Shown: piece by piece, positions 39,478 through 49,141 of the stretch
Layout: every line of letters begins with the position of its first letter
Position numbering within the stretch: position 1 is the first letter of the stretch
Origin: DATLGB01 sp964242305
GTDB taxonomy: Bacteria; Actinomycetota; Thermoleophilia; Solirubrobacterales; Solirubrobacteraceae
Direction: 5' to 3'
Length of the DNA: 64,000 nucleotides
Assembly: GCA_964242305.1 (NCBI GenBank)
Contig: CAXTBB010000022.1
Coordinates: forward strand, 5,403-69,402
Made by a program: the position numbers and the translations under genes
The notes under the pieces: model-generated
What the model saw: the letters and a program-made list of their open reading frames with translations, nothing else
What the model was told of the DNA's origin: nothing
Database searches by the model: none

Positions 39478-40557
39478 GCCGCGGACTTCAGCAAATACGC
39501 GCGGACGAAGCCATCGAGGTCCCCGTCGAGCACCCGCGTCGTGTCCCCCATCTCGTAGTCGGTGCGGTGGTCCTTGACCATCGTGTACGGGTTCAGGACG
39601 TAGGAGCGGATCTGGGAGCCCCAGCCGACGTCCATCGCCTCTCCCCGCTCTTTGGCGATCTCCTCCCGGCGCCGGCGCTCTTCGAGCTCGACCAGCTTGG
39701 ATTGCAGCATCTTCATCGCCGTCAGCTTGTTGGAGGACTGCGAGCGCTCGTTCTGGCACTGGACGACGATGCCCGACGGACGGTGGGTGATGCGCACCGC
39801 CGAGTCGGTCTTGTTGACGTGCTGCCCGCCGGCGCCCGACGCGCGGTAGGTGTCGATCTGGAGGTCGTCGTCGTTGATCTCGAGCTCGCCGAGCTCCTCC
39901 AGGACCGGCGATACCTCGACGGACGCGAACGCGGTCTGGCGGCGCGACTGCGCGTCGAACGGCGAGATGCGCACCAGGCGGTGGACGCCCTTCTCGGCGC
40001 CGTAGAGGCCGTAGGCGTTCTCGCCCTGGACGCGGAAGGTCGCCGACTTGATGCCGGCCTCCTCCCCCGCGCTGGCCTCCAGCAGCTCGGCCTTGAAGCC
40101 GCGCCGCTCCGCCCAGCGCATCTCCATGCGCAGGACCATCTCCGCCCAGTCCTGCGCGTCCGTCCCGCCCGCGCCGGAGTTGACGGTGACCAGCGCGTCG
40201 CCGGCGTCGTAGCGGCCCGAGAACAGGCGCTGGAGCTCGAGCTCCTCCAGGCGCGACTCGGCGGAGACGAGGAGCTCCTCGATGTCCTCCCCCTCGTCGG
40301 CCAGCTCCAGCAGCTCGACGTCCTCCTCGAGCGCCGTGAACGTGTCGCGGCGGCGGGTGACGCGCGCGTACTCCGCGTTGACCTTCGCCGCCGCGTCGGG
40401 GTCGTCCCAGAAGCCCGGCTCGCCCATCTGCGCCTCCAGCGTGGAGGCGCGCTCCTTCAGCCCTGCCGGGTCAAAGGTAGTCCGCGAGGAGCGTGAGCTG
40501 CTCGCGGATCGCCGCAAGGCGCTGCGGCGTCGGCTGGGACGAGGCGGGGATGCTCAC
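39474..40557 (-). CDS. prfB: Peptide chain release factor 2, with programmed +1 frameshift
   Basis: Frame 0 starts at GTG 40557 (MSIPASSQPTPQRLAAIREQ...) and reaches CTT-TGA after 28 codons (TGA at 40473-40471). Skipping one base continues as DPAGLKERASTLEAQMGEPGFWDD to the stop at 39474, a 360-residue RF2. Anticodon-like SPF motif (VRISPFDAQSRR) and catalytic GGQ (GAGGQHVNKTDSAVRITH) are present. RF2 reads UGA, so low RF2 raises frameshifting and its own synthesis. A GGTGGGG Shine-Dalgarno lies just before the start, only 10 nt after the stop of the upstream secreted-protein gene. The downstream reading frame alone has an in-frame ATG at 40517, but that is a by-product. Confidence 0.95.
40471..40476 (-). 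promoter_or_regulatory. prfB recoding site CTT TGA
   Basis: Minus-strand CTT (40476-40474) followed by TGA (40473-40471) and C is the conserved slippery site of RF2 autoregulation. Upstream GCGGAC offers only a weak internal Shine-Dalgarno compared with the AGGGGG of E. coli. Confidence 0.92.
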
Positions 40558-40567
40558 CCACCCCACC

Positions 40568-43500
40568 CTACCGGCGCAGCTTCACCACCCGCCGCGCGCT
40601 CGCCGCGCCGATCGCATCCTGGTCGCTGAGCGTGATCGTCACCTGCCCGCGCGCACGCGCCGGGACCTTGCCGACCTTGATCGCCAGGCTGAAGGCACCC
40701 GCCTTGACCTTCGCGCCCTGCAGCGTCGCGCCCTGCCGCTTGACGACCTTGCCGCCGCGCTTGAACGTGGCCAGGGCGGCCAGCAGCGGCGCCGACCCGC
40801 GCTTGCCGACGCGGCCCGTGACGGTGACGACGCCCTTGCGCAGCTTCGCCCGCACCCCGGTCACCGAGACGGCGGACGGCGCGCGCAGGCGGGCCTTGCC
40901 ACGCCGCACCACGCGGCCGCGCTTGTCGCGGACGACGTAGCGCGCGCCGGCCCCGAGGTCCGACCACGATCGCGGCCGCACCTCGAGGCGCTGGCCGGCG
41001 GCGACGCGCAGCGGCACCGTGGTGACGGTCGCCGGCGCGCCCTCACCGACCGACGTGAGCGACACCGCGGCGGTGGTCGCTCCCCCGGTGTGGTCGAGCC
41101 GCAGGGCGCCGCCCGTCAGGTCGACCCGGTCGCCGCCCTTGCCGGCGGTCGTGTCGACCTTGACGGCCCGCGTCGCGGTTCCGACCTGCTCGGCGACGTC
41201 GTACTCGACGCCGGTCTTGGCGGCGCTCGTCTTGAAGCCGATCGCCGGCTTGCCCGGCGTGACGGCGAGCGTGTCCTCCTGCCCCGGGGCCGTCGTGGCG
41301 GAAACGGTGCCCACGACGCCGCCCGCGTACTGGCCCTGGGTGTACCGGCCGGCCTTCAGGCCTCGGACGGTGGCCGCGTAGGAGTGCCCGGACTGGAGCT
41401 CGTACTGCGGGTCGGGGGTTCCGCCCGTCACTTCGGGATCGGACGTCAGCGGCGCGCCGGCCAGCGGCTCGCCGTCCGCGTTCAGCGCCGGCTTGCCGTC
41501 GGCGGCGATGCCGGCCAGCTTCACCCGGGGGGAGGTGGCCGCGTCGGTGTCCTCGACTTCGTACGTGGTCGCCTTCGGCAGCCTGGCGTCCGCGGGCGGG
41601 AGCCCATCCTCGACGGCGAGCTTCGCGTTGGGCCCGCTCCACGCGAAGCCCGTCCCGTACCAGTTGCCGTCGCCGTCGATCCGGATCGTGCTGCCCGTCT
41701 GATTGACCGCCTGCGTTGTCGTGTCGGACTCCTCCATGCGGTCGTACGGGAGATCGGGGTCATAGATGCGCACGACCGTCACGGGGGCCACCTCGCCCCC
41801 CTGCGGGGGCTGGTTCTCCTGCTCGGCGTAGGCGACGACGCCGTGCGCCGAGGTCCCGATGCCGTTGTTGAAGTAGATCGTGATGAACGCGGAGCCCTGG
41901 GTGGTGAGCAGACGGCGCAGGAGGGTGCGCTCGTCCGCGGCGGAGAGATTCCGGGATGCCTTCACCGCCGCCTTCGCGCCCGGGTCGTACTGCCGGACGT
42001 GCCAGCGGATGAGGTCGCGCTTCCAGGCTGTGCCGTCGGCGACGTTGGTGATGTCCCACGCTCGCTTGGCACCCGCCTGGTAGTCCGAGGGGAGTTGCTT
42101 GGCACCGCCGAAGCCGGCGAAGCGCATCGCCATGATCGAGAAGCCCTCGCAGAGCCCGCCGAAGGCTTGGAGCTTGGTCTGGTACTTCGTGTAGTACTGC
42201 TGCGCGAGCGGGTCGCGGGCGCAGACGCCCCGGTGGCACTTCTCGACCTTGCTGCCGGCGAACGTGGCCGCGAACTCCTCCCAGCTCCAGTTGGGCGTCC
42301 CGGCCTCCGAACCGGAGTTGGCCGCCGAGGAGCCGAACACGTTGCGGAAATCGATGATGTCCAGCGGCGGCGTCTTGGCGACCTCGAGGCCGCTTCGCAC
42401 CGAGACGACGCTCAACGGTCCGGACGTCGCGAGCAGGGGGACCTGAAGCGTGATCTGGTCGCGCGCGCGGCCGTTGATCTCGACCCGGTGGCGGTCGAAG
42501 ATCGGGTACTCCGTGCCGTGCTGATCGACGAACTTGACCTCGCACTGGGCCGGGAAGTCGCCCGTGACGACCGCGAGCGGTCCCGGCGTGAACGGCCGGT
42601 TGATCGCGACGCCGGCGGGGCTCGCCGCCGAGTCCACCTGCACGTCGGCGATGGTGTAGCTGCGCTCCGCGGTGTCAGGCGTCCCGTGGTCGGGTGTCGT
42701 CGTGACGGTGTAGGTCCCGCCGCCGCTCGCCAGGCCCGGGGTGAGGTCGAAGCTGAAGGGGTAGTCACCGTCGCCGTTGACGTCCACCACCGGCTTGGGC
42801 ACCGTCAGGATGGCGGGGCCGGTGGGCGGTCCGGTCGTCCCGACGACCACCTTCCCCGCGTACCCACCGCGCACGGTGAAGGCGTCCACCACGGACTGCG
42901 GGCCGCACCCGCGGATCAGCGTGGCGGTGCCTCCGCCGCCGATCGTGACGGCGGGCAGGCCGACGACGGTCTGCGTGAGGTCCCCGTTGGCCGCGGTCCC
43001 CGCGTCGGGCGACGCGCCCGTCGCCCGCACGGTCAACTGGCGCGACCCCGTGAACGGGCTGCCCGCGCTGATCCGCATGGCGGAGGGATTGCGTCCCGAC
43101 ACCGGGTTGGGGTCGAACTGGACGCCGGCGATGCCCGGCGGGAGGCCGCCCGGCACGCTGAGGTTCACGGCGCCGGTGGACCCGTTGAAGCGCCGCACGC
43201 TCACGCTGGCGGTGGCCGTCGACCCCTCGTAGACGGACACGCTCGGTTTTTGCAGCGCCAGCGCGAACTCGGGGTCGGGTGGCGTCTCGTCCTTCGCCGC
43301 CGCGATGTCATCCAGGAAGACGGGCGGCAGGTCGCCGACGAGGCGGTCCGGCGTGCTGTTCGTCCTGATCGTGACGGCGGCGATCTGCGGGGCATCCTGC
43401 TGGTAGAGGACGGGCACCGCGTCCGTCGCCGACGGGAAGCTGATGGTCTGCTGGTTGAGCAGGACGCCGCCCGGAGCGTAGAAGCGGACGTCGGCCGACT

Positions 43501-43876
43501 CGTCCAGGCGACTCCCCGTGGGATCCGTGTTGCGAAGGTTGAAGGACACCCGGCGCCGCGTCTCCTGGAACTCGAAGGCGACGTTGAAGATGTTGAGGTT
43601 GGTGGCGTCCCCGTTGCCCTTCGCCTGGCAGGCCAGGTTGGCCGAGCGACCGGAGATGCCGCCGTCCTGAGCCACGGGGGTGCAGGTGTAGCCGAAGGCG
43701 GGGAGGCCGAACTCCTGCGGCGACCCGAAGTCGACGCCCTCCGGGCTGACGTACTGGTTGTCGATGGTCGCCCCGGCGGGCACGCGCTCGAAGTCGACGA
43801 CGGTGTCCGGCAGGGCGGATGCCGCGGCCGGCGCCAACAGGAGGACGGCGGTGGCGAGCAGCGCGGCGCGGATCAT
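40568..43876 (-). CDS. Large secreted multidomain protein, putative Cys-His-Asp peptidase/transglutaminase-like (copy 2)
   Basis: 1,102 residues from ATG 43876, overlapping the propeller gene stop (ATGA). Signal peptide ends near residue 21. Residues ~22-190: a lectin-like module starting DTVVDFERVPAGATIDNQYVSPEGVDFG. Then Ig-like beta modules, and near 560-720 a domain with Cys576 (GGLCEGFSIMAMR), His678 (AHGVVAYAE) and Asp706 (VRIYDPDLPYD). These are spaced and embedded as in papain/C39/transglutaminase-like folds. The C-terminal third has two more beta modules ending basic (RRVVKLRR). Its paralogue is 45857-49138. The catalytic role is inference. It is followed after 10 nt by prfB. Confidence 0.75.
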   Translation of the reverse strand: MIRAALLATAVLLLAPAAASALPDTVVDFERVPAGATIDNQYVSPEGVDFGSPQEFGLPAFGYTCTPVAQDGGISGRSANLACQAKGNGDATNLNIFNVAFEFQETRRRVSFNLRNTDPTGSRLDESADVRFYAPGGVLLNQQTISFPSATDAVPVLYQQDAPQIAAVTIRTNSTPDRLVGDLPPVFLDDIAAAKDETPPDPEFALALQKPSVSVYEGSTATASVSVRRFNGSTGAVNLSVPGGLPPGIAGVQFDPNPVSGRNPSAMRISAGSPFTGSRQLTVRATGASPDAGTAANGDLTQTVVGLPAVTIGGGGTATLIRGCGPQSVVDAFTVRGGYAGKVVVGTTGPPTGPAILTVPKPVVDVNGDGDYPFSFDLTPGLASGGGTYTVTTTPDHGTPDTAERSYTIADVQVDSAASPAGVAINRPFTPGPLAVVTGDFPAQCEVKFVDQHGTEYPIFDRHRVEINGRARDQITLQVPLLATSGPLSVVSVRSGLEVAKTPPLDIIDFRNVFGSSAANSGSEAGTPNWSWEEFAATFAGSKVEKCHRGVCARDPLAQQYYTKYQTKLQAFGGLCEGFSIMAMRFAGFGGAKQLPSDYQAGAKRAWDITNVADGTAWKRDLIRWHVRQYDPGAKAAVKASRNLSAADERTLLRRLLTTQGSAFITIYFNNGIGTSAHGVVAYAEQENQPPQGGEVAPVTVVRIYDPDLPYDRMEESDTTTQAVNQTGSTIRIDGDGNWYGTGFAWSGPNAKLAVEDGLPPADARLPKATTYEVEDTDAATSPRVKLAGIAADGKPALNADGEPLAGAPLTSDPEVTGGTPDPQYELQSGHSYAATVRGLKAGRYTQGQYAGGVVGTVSATTAPGQEDTLAVTPGKPAIGFKTSAAKTGVEYDVAEQVGTATRAVKVDTTAGKGGDRVDLTGGALRLDHTGGATTAAVSLTSVGEGAPATVTTVPLRVAAGQRLEVRPRSWSDLGAGARYVVRDKRGRVVRRGKARLRAPSAVSVTGVRAKLRKGVVTVTGRVGKRGSAPLLAALATFKRGGKVVKRQGATLQGAKVKAGAFSLAIKVGKVPARARGQVTITLSDQDAIGAASARRVVKLRR

Positions 43877-45834
43877 CGGTGGGGCCTCCGGATGACGAAG
43901 GTGAGGGTGCGGCTGGCACCCCCGGCGGACACTTTCAGGCGATGCGCCCCAGGCTTCAGCGCGCGGCCGCTCACGCTCCCGGTGAGCTTGACCTCCGAGC
44001 GGCCGGCGGGCAGCGAACGCGTCAGCGTGCCCTCGGCCGTGTAGCGGGTGCAGCGCTTGCCCTTCCCGGCGCCCTTCGCGCAGCGCCCGCCCTTGCGGTG
44101 ACCATGCCCCGCCCGTGCGAAGCGCAGCTTGACGGTGGCAGCGGCATCGAGGTCGACCGTCAGGGTCGTTCCCTGCCCGGCCTTGAAGCGGCGCCGCGAA
44201 AGCGAGGCGGCACCCAGCTTCCCCTTCGCCGTCGGCGTGGGCGTCGGCTCGACGGTGGGTTGCGGTGCCGGCGACGGCGTGCCGCCGCCGGGGGTCGGGC
44301 TGGACGTGGCGCCGTCGTTCGGGATGGTGACGATGGCCGTCTTCGTCGCCGTCGCGCCGTCGCTGTCGCGCAGGGTGGCCGTGACGGTGAAGGTGCCGGC
44401 GGTCGCGTAGGTGTGCGATGCCACGACGCCGTCGACGGAGGGAGAGCCGTCGTTGAAGGCGATCGAGCCCGTGACCTGCGGGCCGTCCGGGTCGCTGGAG
44501 GCGCTTGCGTCCGCGGTCACGCGCCGTCCGTCCTGGGTGACGGTCAGCGCCGGCGTCGGCGGCAGGTTGTGGTCGGCGCGATCGCGCAGGAAGACGTCGT
44601 CGACGCCGTCGGCGTCACCGGAGACGAGGCCGTCGACCGGGGACGTGAAGGTGACGTAGCGTCCGGATCCGCCGCTGAGCTGGAGGTCTGAGACCTTGCC
44701 GCCGGGCTCGCCGTCGGTCGAGAGGTCCAGCCGGTTCGTCGTCCCGTTGCAGCGATCCCGCAACACGGCGGCCTGACCCGACGGCGGCGCCGCGAACACG
44801 GTGTCGGACTCGAAGGTGACCAGGCAGCCGTCGTCGGATATGTCGGGACCGGAGCCCGTGCGCTGGTTGTCGACGGCGTCCTTGGTGAGGCTGACCCGCT
44901 CCGTGCTGCCCGTGCAGCGGTCGCGGGCGAAGATCTTCGGGGTCGTCCCCGCGTCGTTGGCGACCAGGTTCGTGGCGCTGGACTCGAACGCCACGACGCA
45001 CCCGTCGCCGCTCACGGCCGAGTCGTACGAGCTGTTGTTGGGCTGGATCCCGCCCGCGCCCAGGCTCACCTGCTCGAGGGCGCCCGTGTCGAGGTTGCGG
45101 ATGAGGACGTCGGACGTGTTGGATCGTCCCGGCACGAGGTTCGTCGCGTTGGTCCCGAAGGTCACCCAGTGTCCGTCGGCGGAGATCGACGGCCCGAAGG
45201 AGCTCTTGTCGCCCGCCTCGCCCCCGGGCGTCTGGCTGACCACCGTGATGGCGCCCGTGGCCGTGTCGCCCACGTAGAGCTGATCGGGGTCGGTGTTGTA
45301 GTGCTCGGCGTCGTAGGCGACGCGGCCGCCGTCCCCGTCGATCTGCACGTCGTAGGAGTCGGTCCCCGGCGGGACCGGAAAGCGCGTGCGCGCCCCCGTC
45401 ACGCGATTCTGGACGATGACGTCCCAGTTCGTGGTGGTGTCGAGCCCGAGCGCCTTCGCCGAGTGCGTGTAGGCGATGTAGCGGCCGTCCGCGCTGATGG
45501 CGGCGACCCCGCCGGAGCCGTAGTTGCCACCGGCCGGCGTGCCGTCGGGACCGGTGTTGAGAGCCACCGTCTGGCCGGTGAGCCGGTCGCGCAGGAAGTA
45601 GTCCCCGCCGCGGTTCGTGTCGTTCGGGACCGCCGCCGAGAACGAGTAGAAGACCACATAGCGGCCGTTCGCGCTGACGGATCCGGCCATGGCGCGCACC
45701 GGCGCGCCCGACGAATCCCGGCTCTCGAGGGTGGTGGTGGCCGACTGGGCCCCGGCGTCAGGCGCGAGGCCCAGGAGGAGTCCAGCAGTCAGCGCGATCA
45801 GGGGGAGCCAGCGCAACGGACGCGACCCTCTCAA
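43873..45834 (-). CDS. Secreted seven-bladed propeller/PKD protein (copy 2)
   Basis: 653 residues. Signal peptide (LPLIALTAGLLLGLAPDAGAQ). Seven TolB/PD40-like blades, each with a core like ISADGRYIAYT followed by a VRDRxTG-type strand; the fifth and sixth carry paired cysteines (DGCVVAFES...DRCTGSTERV; DDGCLVTFES...DRCNGTTNRL). After it a PKD-type domain (DGRRVTADASASSDPDGPQVTGSIAFNDGS...HTYATAGTFTVTATLRDSDG), a Pro/Thr/Ser linker near 520-545, and a C-terminal module with GRCAKG...KRCTRY. Probably binds protein or polysaccharide outside the cell. It starts 22 nt after copy-1 of the large protein and is coupled to copy 2. Confidence 0.85.
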   Translation of the reverse strand: MRGSRPLRWLPLIALTAGLLLGLAPDAGAQSATTTLESRDSSGAPVRAMAGSVSANGRYVVFYSFSAAVPNDTNRGGDYFLRDRLTGQTVALNTGPDGTPAGGNYGSGGVAAISADGRYIAYTHSAKALGLDTTTNWDVIVQNRVTGARTRFPVPPGTDSYDVQIDGDGGRVAYDAEHYNTDPDQLYVGDTATGAITVVSQTPGGEAGDKSSFGPSISADGHWVTFGTNATNLVPGRSNTSDVLIRNLDTGALEQVSLGAGGIQPNNSSYDSAVSGDGCVVAFESSATNLVANDAGTTPKIFARDRCTGSTERVSLTKDAVDNQRTGSGPDISDDGCLVTFESDTVFAAPPSGQAAVLRDRCNGTTNRLDLSTDGEPGGKVSDLQLSGGSGRYVTFTSPVDGLVSGDADGVDDVFLRDRADHNLPPTPALTVTQDGRRVTADASASSDPDGPQVTGSIAFNDGSPSVDGVVASHTYATAGTFTVTATLRDSDGATATKTAIVTIPNDGATSSPTPGGGTPSPAPQPTVEPTPTPTAKGKLGAASLSRRRFKAGQGTTLTVDLDAAATVKLRFARAGHGHRKGGRCAKGAGKGKRCTRYTAEGTLTRSLPAGRSEVKLTGSVSGRALKPGAHRLKVSAGGASRTLTFVIRRPHR

Positions 45835-45856
45835 ACGGGCTGCGTCGCGTCAACCC

Positions 45857-48800
45857 CTAACGGCGCACCTTCGCGGTCCGGCGCACGCTGGCGCCGGTCG
45901 CGGCGGACTGGTCGCTGAGCGTCACCGTCACGTGCGCCTTCGTCACGTGCGGGGCCGTGCCCACCTTGACCGGGAGGCTGAACGTGCCGGTGTGGACCTT
46001 CGCAAGCGTCCCGGCCCGCCGCTCGACGACCTTGCCGTGCCGGGTGAAGGTGACCTCGGCGGCCAGCAGCGGCGCGGACCCGGCCTTGGCGATCTTGCCG
46101 GACACGGTCACGACGCCCTTGCGCAGCTTCGCCCGGACGCGGCCGAGCGCGACGGCCTTGGAGCGACGGAGGCGCACCCGGCCGCGGCGGACGACGTGCC
46201 CGTGGGCGTTGCGGACCACGTAACGGGCGCCCGCGCCGAGGTCGGCCCACGTGCGCGGGCGCACCTGGAGGCGCTGGTTCGAGCCGACCCGCAGCGGCGC
46301 CGTCGTGACCGCCGCCGGCAGTCCGTCGCCCGCGGAGGAGAGCGTCATGGTCGCCGTGGTCGCCGGCCCCTGGTGCGCGAGTTGCACGGTGGTGCCGTCC
46401 AGTGCGACCCGGTCGTCCCCGCCCTTGGTCGCCGTCGTGGCGATCCGGGCCCCCTGCGATCCCTTGCCGGCCTGGTCGGCCACGTCGTAGGTCACGGCCG
46501 TCTTCGCCGCGCCGGTGGCGAACCCGACCTTCGGCGACCCCGGCGTGATGGTGAGCTTGTCCTGCTGGCCGTTGGCCGTCGACGCCGTCACGGTGGCCGT
46601 CGCCTTGCGTGAGTACTGCCCCTGCGTGTACTGGCCGGAGCCCTGCCCCCGCATGGTCGCCGTGTAGGTGTGCCCGGGGGCCAGCTCGTAGCGCGGCTCG
46701 GGCTTCGTGCCGGAGGCCAGGGGATCGAGGGTGACGCCGGAACCCGGCTTGGGCTCCCCGCCGGCGCCGAGCGCCGGCTTGCCGTCGGCGCTGATGGCGG
46801 TGGGCGCCGCGCTGCCGTCGTTGCTGATGTGGAAGACGAACAGGAAGGACTGCACGGGCAGCGACGCGTCCTCGGGCGGGAGCACGCCGACGACGCCGAT
46901 CGTGTCGTTAGGCCCCTTCCACGGGAAGCTGGCGCCGCTCCAGTTGCCGTCGGCGTCGATGCGGATCGTGCTCATGCCCTGATCGGTGGACTGGACGTTG
47001 CCGTCGGTCTCCTCCGCGGTCAGGTAGGGCAGGTTGGGGTCGTAGACGCGCACGAGCGTGACCGGCGCGACCTCCCCGGCCTGTGGAGGCACGTTGTCCT
47101 GGACGGCGTAGGCGACGACGGCGTGGCCGTCCGTGCCCTGCCGGATGTCGATGTAGTCGGCCGAGTGGTTGGCGGCCATGGCGTGCAGGGCGCTGAGCTT
47201 CGCCGCCGGGCTGGCGGTGAGCGCGGCGATCTGCGTTTTCGTGAAGTCCGCGTCGTTCTGCGCGACCTGCCAGCGGATCAGGTCGCGCTTCCAGCTGGTG
47301 CCATCGGCGGTGTCGGTGATGTCCCAGGGGCGCTGGGCGCCGGCCTGGTAGTCCGACGGCTTCTGCACGGCGCCGCCGAGGCCGAAGAAGCGCAGCGCCA
47401 TGATGACGAAGCCCGCGCAGCTGCCGCCGTAGGCGCGGACGTCCGCGCGGAACTTGTCGTGGAAGTCCTCGGCGACGGGGTCGCGCCCGCACATCCCCAG
47501 GAAGCAGCGGTCGACGTCGTCATCGCCGAACGTGCGCCGGAAGTCCTCCCAGGTGTAGTCGGGGGCACCGGCGTTGGGGCCGTCGTTGACCACGGAGGAA
47601 CCGTCGACGTTGCGGAAGTCGGTGATGTCCAGCGACGGCGTGCTGGCGACCTGCGCGGAGCTCGTCCCGGACATCACCTTCAAGGGTCCGGAGGTGGCCA
47701 GCGGGGGGATCTGCAGGGTGAGCTGGTCGCGGTGGCGGCCGTTGATGATCGGGTCCGACCGGCCGATGATCGGCCACGTCACCCCGTGCTCGTCGACGAA
47801 GGTCAGGGCGCACTGGTCCACCGGCAGGTCGCCCGTCACCACCGCGGTCGCCCCGCCCGTGAGCGGGCGCGGGATCGAGCCGCCGCCGGAGGACCCGACC
47901 GCCGAATCGACCTGCACCTGCGCGACGGTGAAGCTGCGCGTTGCGCTGGCCGGCGTCGCGCCGTCCGGTGTGGCCGTCACGCCGTAGGTCGTGGGCGCGC
48001 CCTTGTCGGGGCTGACGAGCAGCGAGAAGGGGTACGTGCCGTCGCCGTTGACCGCCACGCTCGGGTCGGGGACGAACCCGTTCCCGGTGCCGGCCGCGAA
48101 ACCGGGCGCGACCGTCCCGGTGTACCCGCCGTGCACCGTGAAGCTGTCGTTCACCTTCTGGAAGCCGCAGCCGGAGTAGAGGGAGGCGGGGGATTGGGTG
48201 TCCAGCGTGACGTCGGGCTGGCCGATCACGGTCTGGGTGAGGTCGCCCGTGGCGGCGGTGCCGGCGTCGGCCGAGCCGCCCGTGGCCCGCACGGTGATCT
48301 GGTGGGTGCCCGTGAACGGGCGACCGGTGCTGATGCGCATGGTGGTCGGGTTGCTCCCCGTCACGGGGTTGGGATCGAACTGGACGCCGTTGATGCCGCT
48401 GTCCAGGCCGCCGGTGACGGCGAGGTTGACGGCGCCCGTGGAGCCGTTGAAGCGACGCACGCTCAGCGCGGCGGTGGCGACGGCGCCCTCGTAGGCGGAG
48501 ACGCTGGGGTTCAGCAGGGCGAGCGCGAAGACCGGGGCGGGAGGCGTGTCGTCCTTGGTCGCGTCGATGTCGTCGAGGAAGACCGGCGGGACGTCGCCGG
48601 CGAACCGCGTGTCCGTCTGCGTGTCCACGATGCGCACGGCGGCGATGCGCGAGGCGTCCTCGGAGTGCTGCACGAGCACGGGCGTCGTCGCCGACGGGAA
48701 GGCCACCGTCTGCTGGTTGAGCAGCTGCCCGCCCGGCGCGTAGAAGCGGACGTCGGCGGACTCGCGCGAGTCGTCCTCCGGTGTCGTGTTCTCGAGCTCG

Positions 48801-49138
48801 AAGGACACGTGGCGCCGCGTCTCGCGGAACTCGAAGGCAGTGGTGAACCCGTTCGGGTTGGTGACGTCGCCGTTGCCGATGAACTCGCAGGCGATGTTGG
48901 CCGAGCGGCCGTCGATGCCCCCGTCCTGGGCCTTCGGGGTGCACGTCGAGCCGACGCTGGGCAGCCCGAACTGCTCCGGCGTGCCGAACTCGACGCCCTC
49001 AGGGCTGACGTACTGGTCCGTGATGGGCGCGCCGGCGGGGACGCGCTCGAAGTCGACGATCGTGTCGGGCTGCGTGGCCGCCGCCCGGGCCGGGCCGATC
49101 AGCGCCATCAGGAACACGATGAGCAGGACGCGCCGCAC
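45857..49138 (-). CDS. Large secreted multidomain protein, putative Cys-His-Asp peptidase/transglutaminase-like (copy 1)
   Basis: 1,093 residues from GTG 49138. Signal peptide LIVFLMALIGPARAAA, then the same module order as copy 2 (DTIVDFERVPAGAPITDQYVSPEGVEFG...). The candidate catalytic residues are at almost the same positions: Cys574 (GGSCAGFVIMALR), His672 (GHAVVAYAV) and Asp700 (VRVYDPNLPY). Flanking residues such as SDYQAGA, WKRDLIRW, PPQAGEVAPVT and STIRIDADGNW are shared with copy 2, while other parts have diverged, so the duplication is not recent. The gene starts 3 nt after the stop of its propeller partner (49142-51064). Confidence 0.75.
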   Translation of the reverse strand: MRRVLLIVFLMALIGPARAAATQPDTIVDFERVPAGAPITDQYVSPEGVEFGTPEQFGLPSVGSTCTPKAQDGGIDGRSANIACEFIGNGDVTNPNGFTTAFEFRETRRHVSFELENTTPEDDSRESADVRFYAPGGQLLNQQTVAFPSATTPVLVQHSEDASRIAAVRIVDTQTDTRFAGDVPPVFLDDIDATKDDTPPAPVFALALLNPSVSAYEGAVATAALSVRRFNGSTGAVNLAVTGGLDSGINGVQFDPNPVTGSNPTTMRISTGRPFTGTHQITVRATGGSADAGTAATGDLTQTVIGQPDVTLDTQSPASLYSGCGFQKVNDSFTVHGGYTGTVAPGFAAGTGNGFVPDPSVAVNGDGTYPFSLLVSPDKGAPTTYGVTATPDGATPASATRSFTVAQVQVDSAVGSSGGGSIPRPLTGGATAVVTGDLPVDQCALTFVDEHGVTWPIIGRSDPIINGRHRDQLTLQIPPLATSGPLKVMSGTSSAQVASTPSLDITDFRNVDGSSVVNDGPNAGAPDYTWEDFRRTFGDDDVDRCFLGMCGRDPVAEDFHDKFRADVRAYGGSCAGFVIMALRFFGLGGAVQKPSDYQAGAQRPWDITDTADGTSWKRDLIRWQVAQNDADFTKTQIAALTASPAAKLSALHAMAANHSADYIDIRQGTDGHAVVAYAVQDNVPPQAGEVAPVTLVRVYDPNLPYLTAEETDGNVQSTDQGMSTIRIDADGNWSGASFPWKGPNDTIGVVGVLPPEDASLPVQSFLFVFHISNDGSAAPTAISADGKPALGAGGEPKPGSGVTLDPLASGTKPEPRYELAPGHTYTATMRGQGSGQYTQGQYSRKATATVTASTANGQQDKLTITPGSPKVGFATGAAKTAVTYDVADQAGKGSQGARIATTATKGGDDRVALDGTTVQLAHQGPATTATMTLSSAGDGLPAAVTTAPLRVGSNQRLQVRPRTWADLGAGARYVVRNAHGHVVRRGRVRLRRSKAVALGRVRAKLRKGVVTVSGKIAKAGSAPLLAAEVTFTRHGKVVERRAGTLAKVHTGTFSLPVKVGTAPHVTKAHVTVTLSDQSAATGASVRRTAKVRR

Positions 49139-49141
49139 GGG

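Noticed and set aside
39474..40517. prfB starting at the ATG at 40517 without a frameshift
   Set aside because: The first ~14 residues in that frame are Ser/Arg-rich nonsense, whereas frame 0 from GTG 40557 gives a normal RF2 N-terminus up to CTT TGA.
40493..44044. Plus-strand open frame of ~1,180 codons, and a similar one at 46670-49558
   Set aside because: Both are antisense to the two large secreted proteins and lack signal peptides, motifs or a coherent composition. The minus-strand paralogy decides the strand.
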